Positions 1 through 8,077 are shown, numbered from the stretch's first letter. The stretch is 16,874 nt of DNA from Stephanodiscus triporus (GCA_036939755.1 JALLAZ010001450.1:1-16874); one strand, 5' to 3'. Notes: a model not told the origin generated them from the sequence alone. A program made the numbers and translations.

Positions 1-260
1 TCCAATTTACTCACGTTTCTCGCTCCGTGGGCGGGAAATTACTCCCTCCGCTCGGGCATAGTCCGTAATCCACGGGCATATCTTTTCACGAGGGCTAAGA
101 AGTGTGGCTGGTATGGTAGAAATCCGGAGTTAACGTCGGAGACTCTAGTACATTGGAGGAACACTGTTTCCTACGTAGAACTCTATGAATTCCGACTCCT
201 CCCCATCTATCCATCTCAATGCTCACAATCCGAGGGGCCTTCTCTGTCAAACCACCTACC
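1..260. other. 5' flank of the PDCD5-like gene, no gene seen
   Basis: I see no supported coding region. Two copies of GGGCATA lie 19 bp apart (54-60 and 73-79), but I cannot assign them a role. The stretch presumably carries the promoter and 5' UTR of the PDCD5-like gene. An in-frame ATG at 219 would extend that gene by 14 residues, but the ATG at 261 has the better context (ACC before it). Confidence 0.4.
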
Positions 261-908
261 ATGAGCGGAATGAGCAATATCGCACCCGCCGACGTCGTCC
301 CATCCGAGCTACCGGATGGATTCACCCTCGCGGGCCCTGGTGGGGCCGCGGGAGGCGGCAGCGGTGGCGCCGGGTCCAATTCCGCGGCGGATCAGGCCGC
401 CCAACGGGACGCGCATCGACAGGCCATTTTGGAACAGGCCATGACGCCGGAGGCCTTGGCGCGGCTGCGGAGGGTGAAGGTGGGTGAATCGGAATTTCGT
501 GTTTTTATTATTGTGTATTCTCGTGAAAATCTGCGATGTATTTATCTCGCATTTTTCGAGATTGCCTTCAAGAACAACTTTCAATGTTTCGACTGCGCAG
601 AAAAATGTTATTTAATGTACGATATCTCGAACTTCTTCAATCCATCGCCTGCGCCGTTTCTTCTGAACTGCTCGCGTACAATAAAGATGGTGAAGAGGGA
701 ACGAGCATCGGCTGTCGAGGCTATGATAGCCAATATGGCACTGCAGGGCAAGATGGATACCAAAATTAGCGAAGGGAAACTGATTGAAATGCTCGAGGGA
801 ATCGTGGGAGCACAACTACAAAAGAACGGCGACGCTGGAAAAATAAGCATTCAAAGAAAGAAATATAACTTTGATTCAGACGATGATGATGACGATGACT
901 TGCTTTAG
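261..908 (+). CDS. PDCD5: PDCD5-like protein (programmed cell death 5 family), two exons
   Basis: The family is a small helical DNA/chaperonin-binding protein of nucleus and cytosol, linked in animals to apoptosis and to the TRiC/CCT chaperonin. My model is exon 1 261-479, intron 480-686 (GTGGGT...AAAG, phase 0) and exon 2 687-908, giving 146 residues, close to the usual 125-145. Residues 1-48 form a variable Gly/Ala/Ser-rich tail. The helical core starts at AQRDAHRQAILEQAM (about 47-61), continues ALARLRR, and after splicing runs MVKRERASAVEAMIANMA, which matches the family without a gap. The C-terminus KISIQRKKYNF followed by an Asp run is the family's basic-then-acidic tail. Oddity: the intron is 207 nt, a multiple of three, and has no in-frame stop, so the reading frame stays open from 219 to 908. 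The acceptor AAAG is weak. The identity is secure; the exact acceptor is less so. Confidence 0.88.
   Translation: MSGMSNIAPADVVPSELPDGFTLAGPGGAAGGGSGGAGSNSAADQAAQRDAHRQAILEQAMTPEALARLRRVKVGESEFRVFIIVYSRENLRCIYLAFFEIAFKNNFQCFDCAEKCYLMYDISNFFNPSPAPFLLNCSRTIKMVKRERASAVEAMIANMALQGKMDTKISEGKLIEMLEGIVGAQLQKNGDAGKISIQRKKYNFDSDDDDDDDLL
480..686 (+). other. Intron of the PDCD5-like gene, 3n and stop-free
   Basis: It begins GTGGGT and ends ATAAAG, 207 nt long, phase 0. Removing it restores the conserved spacing between ALARLRR and VKRERA seen in PDCD5 proteins. Translated, it would give 69 residues rich in Cys and Phe with no counterpart in the family, which is why I treat it as non-coding. If it were retained, a longer protein would still be in frame. 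Confidence 0.75.
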
Positions 909-1045
909 AGAATTGCTCGTTGATGACCTTGCGGGGTATCGTAGGCGTTGACCACGAGCTAAGTAACATAAACGAGAGCATGAACAAAAATGACGCAGGT
1001 TTTTGTTTTTTATTTTTTTATTTGTTGTTTCTGGTAAAGTTTTCG

Positions 1046-1915
1046 ATGTCGTTCCCTTTCGGCAAGCGCAAAAACGCTCACGTTATTGTCTCCGACGACG
1101 ACGGCGATGAAAGCATTACCATGAGAGCGCCAGGCAGCACCCCTAACAACCCAATAGTGCCGAAGGAGATGAAAGAATTGAAACGGGTTTTTGATCAATT
1201 ATGCTTCTTCGCAGATAAAGCCGAAGCCATGCATAGACTTGGTGTCATCCGGAAAACGATGGCGGAATACAATTGGCCTCTCACAAACTCGATGCGTCAG
1301 ACTCGTACGTCCAATGCCGAACAATGTAAATCAGACATCGAGTCTGAAAAAGAGAAGAAAATGATGGACCTCCAGAAGGAACAATCCGAGTTGGAAATGA
1401 TATTGTCGGAGATTCGCTGTCGGCCCGTTCAACACATACGTCCACAGGATACAGCAGCAGCGTTGGAGTCGCTTGGCAAAAAGGCTACAAAGCGAGAGGT
1501 GCAGAATATGATGTGGGAGGTCGATGAAAAGCTTGATGGGGTGTTAGATTGGGATGAGGTTCATTTGAATTTCGAGCGCAATATACGGGATAGTTCAGGA
1601 CTTGAGCCGGCCAGTTTTTATCACATGGTTCAATTCATGATATACGACCATGACAATAATGGCATGGTGAGCATTGACGAAACTATGAACATGCTTTACG
1701 CAAGGGTGGGCAGGGAGAAAATGGAAACGACAATAACGAAACTGTTCGGAGCAGATGATGGTTCTCCGATAAAGGAGGTGGGGCATCAGGGAGGGGAGAT
1801 TAACTTTGAAAGGTATTGGGAAGTTGTTATCCGGGAGAACCAGAAACGGTTCCAGGAGAGTGACCTGGGCAAGGCTGTAGCCGAGAAGAAACAGAGGAAA
1901 CAGACAAAATCATAA
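1046..1915 (+). CDS. EF-hand calcium-binding protein with N-terminal coiled coil
   Basis: An intronless frame of 289 residues from the ATG at 1046. Residues about 89-124 are Lys/Glu-rich and heptad-like (coiled coil). Two EF-hand loops follow. Residues 160-171, DEKLDGVLDWDE, form a degenerate loop (Lys at position 3). Residues 201-212, DHDNNGMVSIDE, form a canonical 12-residue calcium loop with Asp1, Asp3, Asn5, Gly6 and Glu12. A third, eroded helix-loop-helix may lie near 235-260. The C-terminus is basic (KKQRKQTKS). The frame is open upstream to an ATG at 920. Starting at 980 or 920 would add a very hydrophobic stretch encoded by T-rich DNA, which looks more like 5' UTR than a signal anchor. 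I do not recognise a named family; calmodulin-like sensor or axonemal EF-hand protein are possibilities. Its stop is only 28 bp from the stop of the convergent next gene. Confidence 0.8.
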   Translation: MSFPFGKRKNAHVIVSDDDGDESITMRAPGSTPNNPIVPKEMKELKRVFDQLCFFADKAEAMHRLGVIRKTMAEYNWPLTNSMRQTRTSNAEQCKSDIESEKEKKMMDLQKEQSELEMILSEIRCRPVQHIRPQDTAAALESLGKKATKREVQNMMWEVDEKLDGVLDWDEVHLNFERNIRDSSGLEPASFYHMVQFMIYDHDNNGMVSIDETMNMLYARVGREKMETTITKLFGADDGSPIKEVGHQGGEINFERYWEVVIRENQKRFQESDLGKAVAEKKQRKQTKS

Positions 1916-1943
1916 GACAAAGCGTTTACTCGCCAATTAGTGT

Positions 1944-3623
1944 TCAAGATATCTGGATGGTACTAGCGTCAATGAGACCTTTGTGCTTGTAGCGAGTCAG
2001 CTGGCTCGCGATGCCCTCCAGGCCGCCGGAATGAACGTACATGACCTGTCGTCCAGCGATGGGACAGTCAGAGGCCCTCGACGTCCAATGTTGAAGTAGC
2101 AAGCTTAACGCCGGCGCACCGTACAACAGATCCAAGAACAGACCATGCTCGTTCATTTCGTCGAAAGTTTGTATTATGGCCTTCGCCGGCTCGCCGAAGG
2201 TGAAGTAGCCCTTGGAGCGTCGCCGGGCCGATCCGTACTCGATGTCCGTTCTCGGTTTCAAAACCCACGGCATGTCCTCTCCCCGTCCCTTTTTTTCGCC
2301 AAAGCTTCTATTCAGGGACATCATTTGCCTCATTGCGTACTCATCATCTCCGACACACGGTATGACGACCACCCGGATGTCCAACGATTCCCTCTTCTCC
2401 ACTCGTCGTCGCTCTAGTATGCCATCTATGGATCTGTGCAACAACAACGCGGTCGTGCACGTGCCGCCGGGAACGCAAACCGCCAACGGCATTCCCCTTC
2501 CGTTTGCGGACCAAAAATCGACGATCTCCCCGGCGAGCGCGTCGCTCCCTGGCCGCGCGATGCCGCACGCACCGCCCTGTGGCACCCAGAGCGACCGACC
2601 CGGAACCGGCGGTTCCAAATCTGCGGGCGCCAGCACGCTGCCCCCGTGCATCCCCCCGAACAGGTCGTTGTATTCCTCGTGCGTAAGGGTCCGAATTTCC
2701 ATCCCCAACGCCATGGCCCGCAGCAAGTTCCCGTTTGGATGTTTCCTCAGATATCGGGGCATCGTCTTCGTGTAGTAGACGAAACGTTTCACCGGCGCGG
2801 TCGTTGTGCTGCGTATCGTTTCTTTCGACGAGGACGACGGAACAATCTGGGAAATATATGCATTCTCGTTCTTGTCCCGACCGAGAACGTCGTCTCCTGA
2901 AACTTCTAATTGCCGAAACGAATAATCCCCGTCCATCCCTGTCAGCCGGTCAACCTCTTCCGGCGGATTCCGTCCCCTGCTGCGCAGCACGACGTTCTTA
3001 GAAGAGACGATGGCCGCGAGCGCAACCATGGCATTGGACTGCGGTCCGCCGTAGGAAACTATCACGTCTGGAAAGTCCAACGCCGGAATGTTGTTGAGCG
3101 AGAGGAACTTACGTCCCTTGTTCCCGCTGATGTTGGAACACGGCAGGTGCAGGGCATCGTCGCGTTTGACGTACACCAATCGGTCGCGGATGAGAAGACG
3201 CTCGACCGCGGATGGCGAGGGATATATGACCTTCGTGTCGCCGCCTTCGTCGATGTTGTTGCCGCAGCCGCCGACTGTCGTTTCGTCGACGCCATCGTCG
3301 ATCGTGTCATGAAAAATCAGCGTGTCTGGATTGATCCATCCCGTGGACGCCGCCAAACATATTCTCCCCGTCCTTCTCGCGGTTTTCCAATAATGCGGAT
3401 TCCACCCCGACGTCGAAGGAGGAGGAGGCATTCGCTCGACTTTTCGTTCGCGCAAATAACGTGGCGATTGAAACGCCGCGACATAATACATCGACCTCGC
3501 TCTCGCCGTCGTCGCTCCCAAGGACAGAGTTCTCCGTCGCGGATTGTCGATGCCGTGGACGCAATATGTCATGGCAGACATGGCAATTATGCTGAAACAA
3601 CTCCGTCGGTTCGTGGGGGGCAT
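1944..3623 (-). CDS. PLP-dependent enzyme of the D-cysteine desulfhydrase / ACC deaminase family
   Basis: A single-exon frame of 559 residues (bacterial and plant relatives are about 330-430). The family uses pyridoxal phosphate (fold type II) to open ACC or split D-cysteine into pyruvate, ammonia and sulfide. YVKRDD (151-156) precedes SGNKGRKF (166-173), where Lys169 is the expected Schiff-base lysine. YGGPQSNAM (191-199) is the substrate/PLP loop, VPQGGACGIARPG (347-359) the next conserved loop, CVPGGTCTTALL (383-393) the phosphate-binding Gly/Thr loop, and YVHSGGLEGI (529-538) the C-terminal HTGG-like motif. About 70 residues (211-280), polar and Ser/Asp-rich, are inserted where relatives are short. 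The first ~140 residues have no family counterpart; they are Arg/Ser-rich with AAFQSP (49-54), which faintly resembles the diatom plastid ASAFAP cleavage motif, but there is no clear signal peptide. D-cysteine desulfhydrase versus ACC deaminase cannot be settled by eye. Confidence 0.85.
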   Translation of the reverse strand: MPPTNRRSCFSIIAMSAMTYCVHGIDNPRRRTLSLGATTARARSMYYVAAFQSPRYLRERKVERMPPPPSTSGWNPHYWKTARRTGRICLAASTGWINPDTLIFHDTIDDGVDETTVGGCGNNIDEGGDTKVIYPSPSAVERLLIRDRLVYVKRDDALHLPCSNISGNKGRKFLSLNNIPALDFPDVIVSYGGPQSNAMVALAAIVSSKNVVLRSRGRNPPEEVDRLTGMDGDYSFRQLEVSGDDVLGRDKNENAYISQIVPSSSSKETIRSTTTAPVKRFVYYTKTMPRYLRKHPNGNLLRAMALGMEIRTLTHEEYNDLFGGMHGGSVLAPADLEPPVPGRSLWVPQGGACGIARPGSDALAGEIVDFWSANGRGMPLAVCVPGGTCTTALLLHRSIDGILERRRVEKRESLDIRVVVIPCVGDDEYAMRQMMSLNRSFGEKKGRGEDMPWVLKPRTDIEYGSARRRSKGYFTFGEPAKAIIQTFDEMNEHGLFLDLLYGAPALSLLLQHWTSRASDCPIAGRQVMYVHSGGLEGIASQLTRYKHKGLIDASTIQIS

Positions 3624-3702
3624 TATTGTTGTTGCTTATTCGTCGTCGCCGAAGAAGAGGCCGCGGGGCGGCAGCACTGCACCGACCAAGCGGGGGGAAA
3701 AG

Positions 3703-3742
3703 TGTGTATCGTATCTATGATAATAATATCGTACGATACACA
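3703..3742. repeat. Inverted repeat, 11-bp arms (TGTGTATCGTA / TACGATACACA)
   Basis: The left arm is 3703-3713 and the right arm 3732-3742, a perfect reverse complement across an 18-nt loop. The right half contains the 15-mer ATATCGTACGATACA (3726-3740), which recurs exactly at 8471-8485. Confidence 0.75.
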
Positions 3743-3751
3743 GAAAAAGTT

Positions 3752-3790
3752 GGGAGAGGTGGGGTCGAGAGGGGAGCGGGCGGGGGGGGG
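3752..3790 (+). other. G-quadruplex-prone G-tract
   Basis: Five runs of at least three G (GGG, GGGG, GGGG, GGG and a nine-G run) are separated by loops of 1-6 nt. This fits the usual G4 pattern G3+N1-7 repeated four times. It lies between two divergent genes, on the strand that is the template for the minus-strand gene. Confidence 0.6.
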
Positions 3791-3917
3791 CAACGTAGAT
3801 AAACCCCCCCAAAGTATTTCCCGGGTGTCCGGTACGATAAGCTTCCTCTTGCTTGCTTGAGTCTCCATGTTCATGTCATTAAATTAATACGAGGACTGCT
3901 GGGGAGGCTGAAAAACA

Positions 3918-4877
3918 ATGACATCGATTGTGGAGGTGAGAAGAGGATGGCGGATTTTCCTTCTGCCTCATTTTAGCAATCATGCTGCTATTTTTTCCTA
4001 CCCTGGCCAACTCACTGAACATTGGTCACTGTCATTTGATTGCCCGCGCTCCCTGCATACAGTTATTCCCCAAATCTCGAAAATTAGGTATGCACCCACC
4101 GTTGTACTATTCAGATTGTCCTTTACTTTTTTGGTATCTTTCGAGTCCCACCGATAGTGGACTAATATTCCCCAAAATTAGCATATGATTCTCGGCAGCA
4201 TCTGTCTCAGGTACAAAATGGGCTGATAAGTCCATCGGAACTGTTTCTATCCCTCGATGAGCTCTCGAGGTACGTATGTTGTGTTCATTCATGGAGCGCC
4301 TCTTCGTTTTCCGAGCCAATGTCGATTAATGCACCCCATCCAATCTCGCCTCGTCGAAAATCTACAACTCCCCAGACAATTGGACCTGATGGAAAACCTC
4401 GCCCAGAGGGAAACGCCCGCCCAGCGGGAGATGTGGAAACGCAAAATCCTCGAACTTCGCGAGGAGGCGCAATCCATCCGCAGGCAGGGGGAACACTACG
4501 ATAGGATGGTGGGCGCCGGGATACGACAGCGCCGGGAACGAGACGAGCTCCTCGCCCGACGGCGGAATAATCGCGCGATCGGGGGAGGGGGGGATGCGGA
4601 CGAGATGCAACAGCTGACGGAGGAGGCAGATTCGCTGGCGAGCAGTCACGGTATGATGAACGAGTTGCTGGAGACTGGAGCGAATTCGTTGTCCAATCTC
4701 GTCGGTCAACGGTCGCGAATGAGATGGGTCAATAGAAAAATGTTGGATATTGGGAATAAGATCGGACTTAGCAATTCAACGATGAGGATGATTGAAAGGA
4801 GGGATGCGACTGATGCGTATTTGGTCTTTGGTGGAATGGTCGTTACTTTGCTGGTGATTTACTTCCTGTACTTTTAA
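3918..4877 (+). CDS. Golgi Qb-SNARE, membrin/Bos1 (GOSR2) family, four exons
   Basis: The family works in ER-to-Golgi and intra-Golgi vesicle fusion as the Qb SNARE. My model: exons 3918-3935 (18 nt), 4063-4087 (25 nt), 4182-4269 (88 nt), 4376-4877; introns 3936-4062 (GTGAGA..ACAG), 4088-4181 (GTATGC..TTAG, ACTAAT branch-like site near 4160) and 4270-4375 (GTACGT..CCAG). Coding length is 633 nt, giving 210 residues; human membrin has 212. The spliced N-terminus reads MTSIVELFPKSRKLAYDSRQ, then VQNGLISPSELFLSLDELSR joins QLDLMENLAQRE, which fits the family's N-terminal helices. The SNARE motif is about 118-188 (GQRSRMRWVNRKMLDIGNK, then IGLSNSTMRMIERR, the family signature). A C-terminal tail anchor is at 191-210. 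Without splicing, an ATG at 4257 gives a 206-residue frame whose first ~40 residues are intron. Identity is certain; the two small exons rest on frame, splice borders and family fit. Confidence 0.87.
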
Positions 4878-5024
4878 TTCTACATTAACTTGCAATATTG
4901 AACTCTCTGGTGATAATAATGCTAGACTTCAGAGTGAACAGGATGCGCAACTGTGGGCACTTTGCGGTATGTCATTTAAAAATTTGCTCTCCTAATATTG
5001 GGCATATCTTAGAATTTAAGTGCA
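4878..5024. other. Convergent 3' intergenic gap
   Basis: These 147 bp lie between the SNARE stop and the phosphatase stop. AT-rich, presumably the two overlapping or adjacent 3' UTRs. I see no gene. Confidence 0.4.
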
Positions 5025-7231
5025 TCAAAGTGCATTGGATGGTTTCCCAACAACATGCATCACTAACACAGTACAGTCATCGGGCATGCCACCACTCCAC
5101 ATAATGTCATTTTCTTTCGCCAAGAGGGCAAACGGGGAGTCGGTTGAGTTGTCAAGACTATTCTCGCGAGCCTTTTGGCACAATCTTTCTGCCAGCTTGG
5201 AGACAGACTGGGAGGACAAATCAGTTAACGAAATACCCGAAGACCAGCGTTTGGATCGTGCCCCGATTCCCCCCCCGTCAATGAAGCCACTCTCATGTTC
5301 CCATTGTTGAGCAATATTCGTGATGTCATCTATCTCTACATTATCAAAGAGTCCATCTGTTGCCATAATGATGATATCCCCTCGTAGAATATGGACACTG
5401 GATGTACATGAATCCGATGCCTGCCTGAAGGAAGAATTCTTCTCCACGATCTCCTCTCCCGTCCAACCCATTTGGAATGGATGATTGAATGATTTCAACT
5501 GCTGCTGGGAAACAAAGGCAATACTTAGGTCGGACCTCCCGCGCTGCAAGGTACTGGCAACGTCTGAATCAATGTGACGCAAGACGATAATGCCAGAATC
5601 TCCAATGTTACTGAAATGCAACTGATGGTGCACAGAGTCAAACAAGGCAATGCAAACAGTGGATGACCCGATAACGTTTGCCTCCTTCGTCCTTTTGTAG
5701 GCCTGGGCCATTAACTCTGCGGGAGAAATCATGCTGCAACTGTTCTTGCCTCCGATTGTGCTACATTGAGACGAGGCCTCCGCCAGGACATTCTCGCATT
5801 CAGCCATTAGTCTGTGCGAAAATTCACGAGGGTCGACATTGTACTCCCTCCAGCTTCCCACTCCGTCAGCGACGCCCATGTACAATAGCTTTTGCATGTC
5901 GTTACCAGATTCACCGAGTAGTTCCACTTCCGAGACGAAATGTGCATCTTCGGATAGATCAGGGTCGGTCGCGAAATCATGAGGTCCAAAATCTGAATGA
6001 AAGGCAGAAAGATACCATTTCAGAAGACCAGAACGAGTTATCGGGAATAGAGGGGGGGGGGCAGCAACACTCACTGCGCCTACTACTACCAATCCCATCC
6101 GCGCTTTTGAACGGGTGCGGATACTCCACGACGCCTACATTCAAGTACAGCGGGGCGTGCTTCAGCGCCAAATGCTGTCTGACGAACACTGGTGGATCCG
6201 CCTGTGATGATGGGGTAATAACAGCGAGAGGGGAAAATCAGCCAACAAAAAAGAGATTGAAATTCAGCCGATTGGTTTTTGTTACTTGCCATGCTCGTCT
6301 CGGATGACAGCCCGACCCGTTCGGAAACATCTCTGAGGTAATTCTTCTTCCCTCCCCGATCCTTGGCATCGAAGTAAATTTCCTGCATGTCCCGCGCGGT
6401 GAGTATCCCCTCCACCCTCCCCTCCGCCAGTATGGGCAGACACTTGATCCCGAGCTTGGCCATGATCGCACGGCACATGGCTATGGTTTCGTCCGGCCGG
6501 CCGTATATGACCTGATTGATGGGAGTCATTCGGTTACTAATTTTTTCGTTCAATATATCGTCTGCTGATTTTCCCTCCTTTATACTCGCCGCCATCATTC
6601 GTAACATGTCCCGCGATGTGATGAGTCCTACACACTTCTGCTTCAATTCCATTGTCGAGTTGGCCTGTCGTTTAATCGAGTCAGACCGATCGACGACCAT
6701 CATGCCATTCAGTTTTCGATCGATGCAGACGGTGATCGCCTCTCGGACCGTGGCATCCATGGATATTACCGGCTCCACCCATCGAAGGGTGTGCTTTCGT
6801 TTTAGTACCTCTGATATTTTGACAGACGATATCTTCTGCCGCGGTTCGTCGCCGTGAACATTACCGTCGGCAGCGGGAGGATGAGGATGTGATTGTTTGT
6901 TCGACGCCGTGTCCTCAACTTGCGCCACAGTAGCAGTTGAGAATGAAATGTAGTGACTGTTTCCGCTGGACGACTGACCTCGGGCGATGAAACCGCATAA
7001 TCGCGGTAGCGCGTGGTAACTCTGTCGGCGCATGATGGTCGGGGGGGGGGGTCGTCGCTGTTGTCGGGGGAGGGATAGGGGAGGAATAATGGGGGTGGTG
7101 GCCCGGTCGCACCTTGAAGTTTGCGTTGAATAATAACTCTTAGGGTAATTAAGAGAATGGCTGCCTCGTATTGAGGCCCTAGTCGCATCCCGCAACGAAG
7201 TTCTTGCAAAGTTGACGGAGGAGGGCGTCAT
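5025..7231 (-). CDS. CBS-domain pair fused to a PTC7-type PP2C phosphatase, three exons
   Basis: Model: exon 1 7231-6290, intron 6289-6202 (GCAAGT..ACAG, 88 nt), exon 2 6201-6090, intron 6089-5993 (GTAGTA..TCAG, 97 nt), exon 3 5992-5025. Coding length is 2022 nt, giving 673 residues. Residues 1-100 are Arg/Ser-rich with few acidic residues, mitochondrial-presequence-like (another ATG at residue 67 starts MRRQSYHALPRLCGFIARG). Two CBS modules follow, about 150-215 (VGLITSRDML) and 240-290 (VEGILTARDM). Exon 2 encodes LYLNVGVVEYPHPFK, the family's strand and PHP.K element, leading to EDAHF (366-370). PP2C metal and core motifs: GVADGVGSW (391-399), GSSTVCIAL (460-468), NIGDSG (480-485), ATDGLFDN (562-569) and PDDCTVLV. 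PTC7 phosphatases are mitochondrial Ser/Thr phosphatases, and CBS pairs sense adenine nucleotides, so the fusion suggests an energy-gated phosphatase (inference). Unspliced, the CBS frame would end in a meaningless tail. Confidence 0.83.
6202..6289 (-). other. GC-AG intron joining the CBS and PP2C parts
   Basis: The donor is ATG|GCAAGT and the acceptor CATCACAG|GCGG. Only the GC border keeps the phase (0) needed by exon 2, whose own end (phase 1) fits exon 3. The GT four bases downstream would shift the frame. GC donors with an AAGT follow-on are the standard minor class of U2 introns. A CTGAT branch-like site lies in the 3' half. Confidence 0.7.
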
Positions 7232-7369
7232 GATTCATGATGGGGCAGGGTGTTGTTCCCTGTTGTTGAGAGATTGGAGTTGAGGGAAATAATGTGCGCG
7301 CCCACTATTTCCCTGCGGCGGCGGCAAGCTTCGTATGCACTAAAAAGTTGACTTCCAGCTGATTGATGA
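7232..7369. other. Intergenic gap, presumed promoter of the CBS-PP2C gene
   Basis: These 138 bp lie between the start of the minus-strand fusion gene and the transposase fragment. I see no gene and no clear motif. The join to transposon-derived sequence falls somewhere here. Confidence 0.35.
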
Positions 7370-8077
7370 ATGTTTGCCAACAAGCCGATTGGCCACTACT
7401 GCGAAACTTTGAAGGTGGAATGGGAAGGTAAGAATCTTTACATTCATTGCATGAAAGAAGAGAAGTATGTCACCAAGTTTATGTCAACATTTGGAACGTT
7501 GGATGAGGTTACGGCGAAGAAGGCGAGGCGTACCCCCAAAAATGCGCCTCCAGTTGAGTTTTATTATCCCGAGCCAGTAGCTTGGCATAACCAGTCCAAG
7601 CACTGGGTCGATGATCACAACCAGCGCAGGCAAGCTCCTATTGATTTGGCGGATTGTTGGAAGACTCAGTGGTGGCCGCACCGTCAGTTTGCCTTCTTTC
7701 TTGCCATCTCGGAGACGAATGCAGCAAATTCCCGGGCGCGCGCGAAAGGTGACTTAGCCGAACCCCAGCTCCAATTTCGGAAGGCCTTAGCTTTTTGCAT
7801 GCTGGAGAACACTTTGAACGATGCAGGAGTGATTGTGAGGCAGGTGGAGCGCTGTTTGAGGACCAGGGATGCGGTTCTTGCGGAACATGTGTTGGTTACA
7901 CGGCCAGATTTTTCTGGTCGTTGGCTTGGCACGAAGTGGAGCAAAACGAAGCAAGTGCACCAAAAGTCGCACTGCCAAGGGTGCAATTTTCGAATGCGGA
8001 CCTATTGTGAATGTAATAAGGCAGTCCCCATGTGTTTTAGGTGTCACGTGAAGCATGTCTTGGATGTGAATAATTAG
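7370..8077 (+). CDS. C-terminal part of a piggyBac-like (PGBD) transposase
   Basis: An uninterrupted frame of 235 residues. VEFYYPEPVAWHNQSKHW leads to VDDHNQRRQAPIDL (80-93) and CWKTQWWPHRQFAFFLAIS then ETNA, which is the final part of the piggyBac RNase H-like DDE fold; an Asp in the VDDHN motif is my best guess for the third catalytic Asp. The C-terminus is a Cys/His-rich zinc finger (C202, C205, C213, C215, C222, C225, H226, H229), as in piggyBac C-terminal domains that bind the terminal repeats. The first two catalytic Asps, normally several hundred residues upstream, are absent: two TGA codons sit directly before the ATG, and no matching frame is seen to the left. A 5'-truncated relic is most likely; an expressed, domesticated fragment is possible because the frame is clean. 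Confidence 0.72.
   Translation: MFANKPIGHYCETLKVEWEGKNLYIHCMKEEKYVTKFMSTFGTLDEVTAKKARRTPKNAPPVEFYYPEPVAWHNQSKHWVDDHNQRRQAPIDLADCWKTQWWPHRQFAFFLAISETNAANSRARAKGDLAEPQLQFRKALAFCMLENTLNDAGVIVRQVERCLRTRDAVLAEHVLVTRPDFSGRWLGTKWSKTKQVHQKSHCQGCNFRMRTYCECNKAVPMCFRCHVKHVLDVNN

Larger units (their letters stand above)
3624..3917. promoter_or_regulatory. Divergent intergenic region between the PLP enzyme and the SNARE gene
   Basis: These 294 bp separate two genes that are transcribed away from each other, so both promoters should lie here (inference). The sequence shows an inverted repeat at 3703-3742 (11-bp arms, 18-nt loop), then a G-rich run at 3752-3790 and a C-tract at 3805-3811. I see no clear TATA box. 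Confidence 0.5.

Noticed and set aside
2910..3860. 316-codon plus-strand frame
   Set aside because: It is the antisense shadow of the PLP enzyme gene; highly basic, no motif, while the minus frame has all catalytic motifs.
4257..4375. ATG at 4257 as start of the SNARE
   Set aside because: The first ~40 residues of this frame are intronic and unlike any membrin; the spliced upstream exons fit better.
5977..6189. Separate small minus-strand gene (70 codons)
   Set aside because: Its first ~40 codons are exon 2 of the CBS-PP2C gene; the rest is intron read-through.
6086..6289. Native C-terminus of a stand-alone CBS protein
   Set aside because: The tail after the second CBS module comes from reading through an intron; splicing gives conserved PP2C sequence instead.
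7040..7100. G-rich run as a regulatory G4
   Set aside because: It lies within the N-terminal coding region of the CBS-PP2C gene, where Pro/Arg codons on the other strand explain it.
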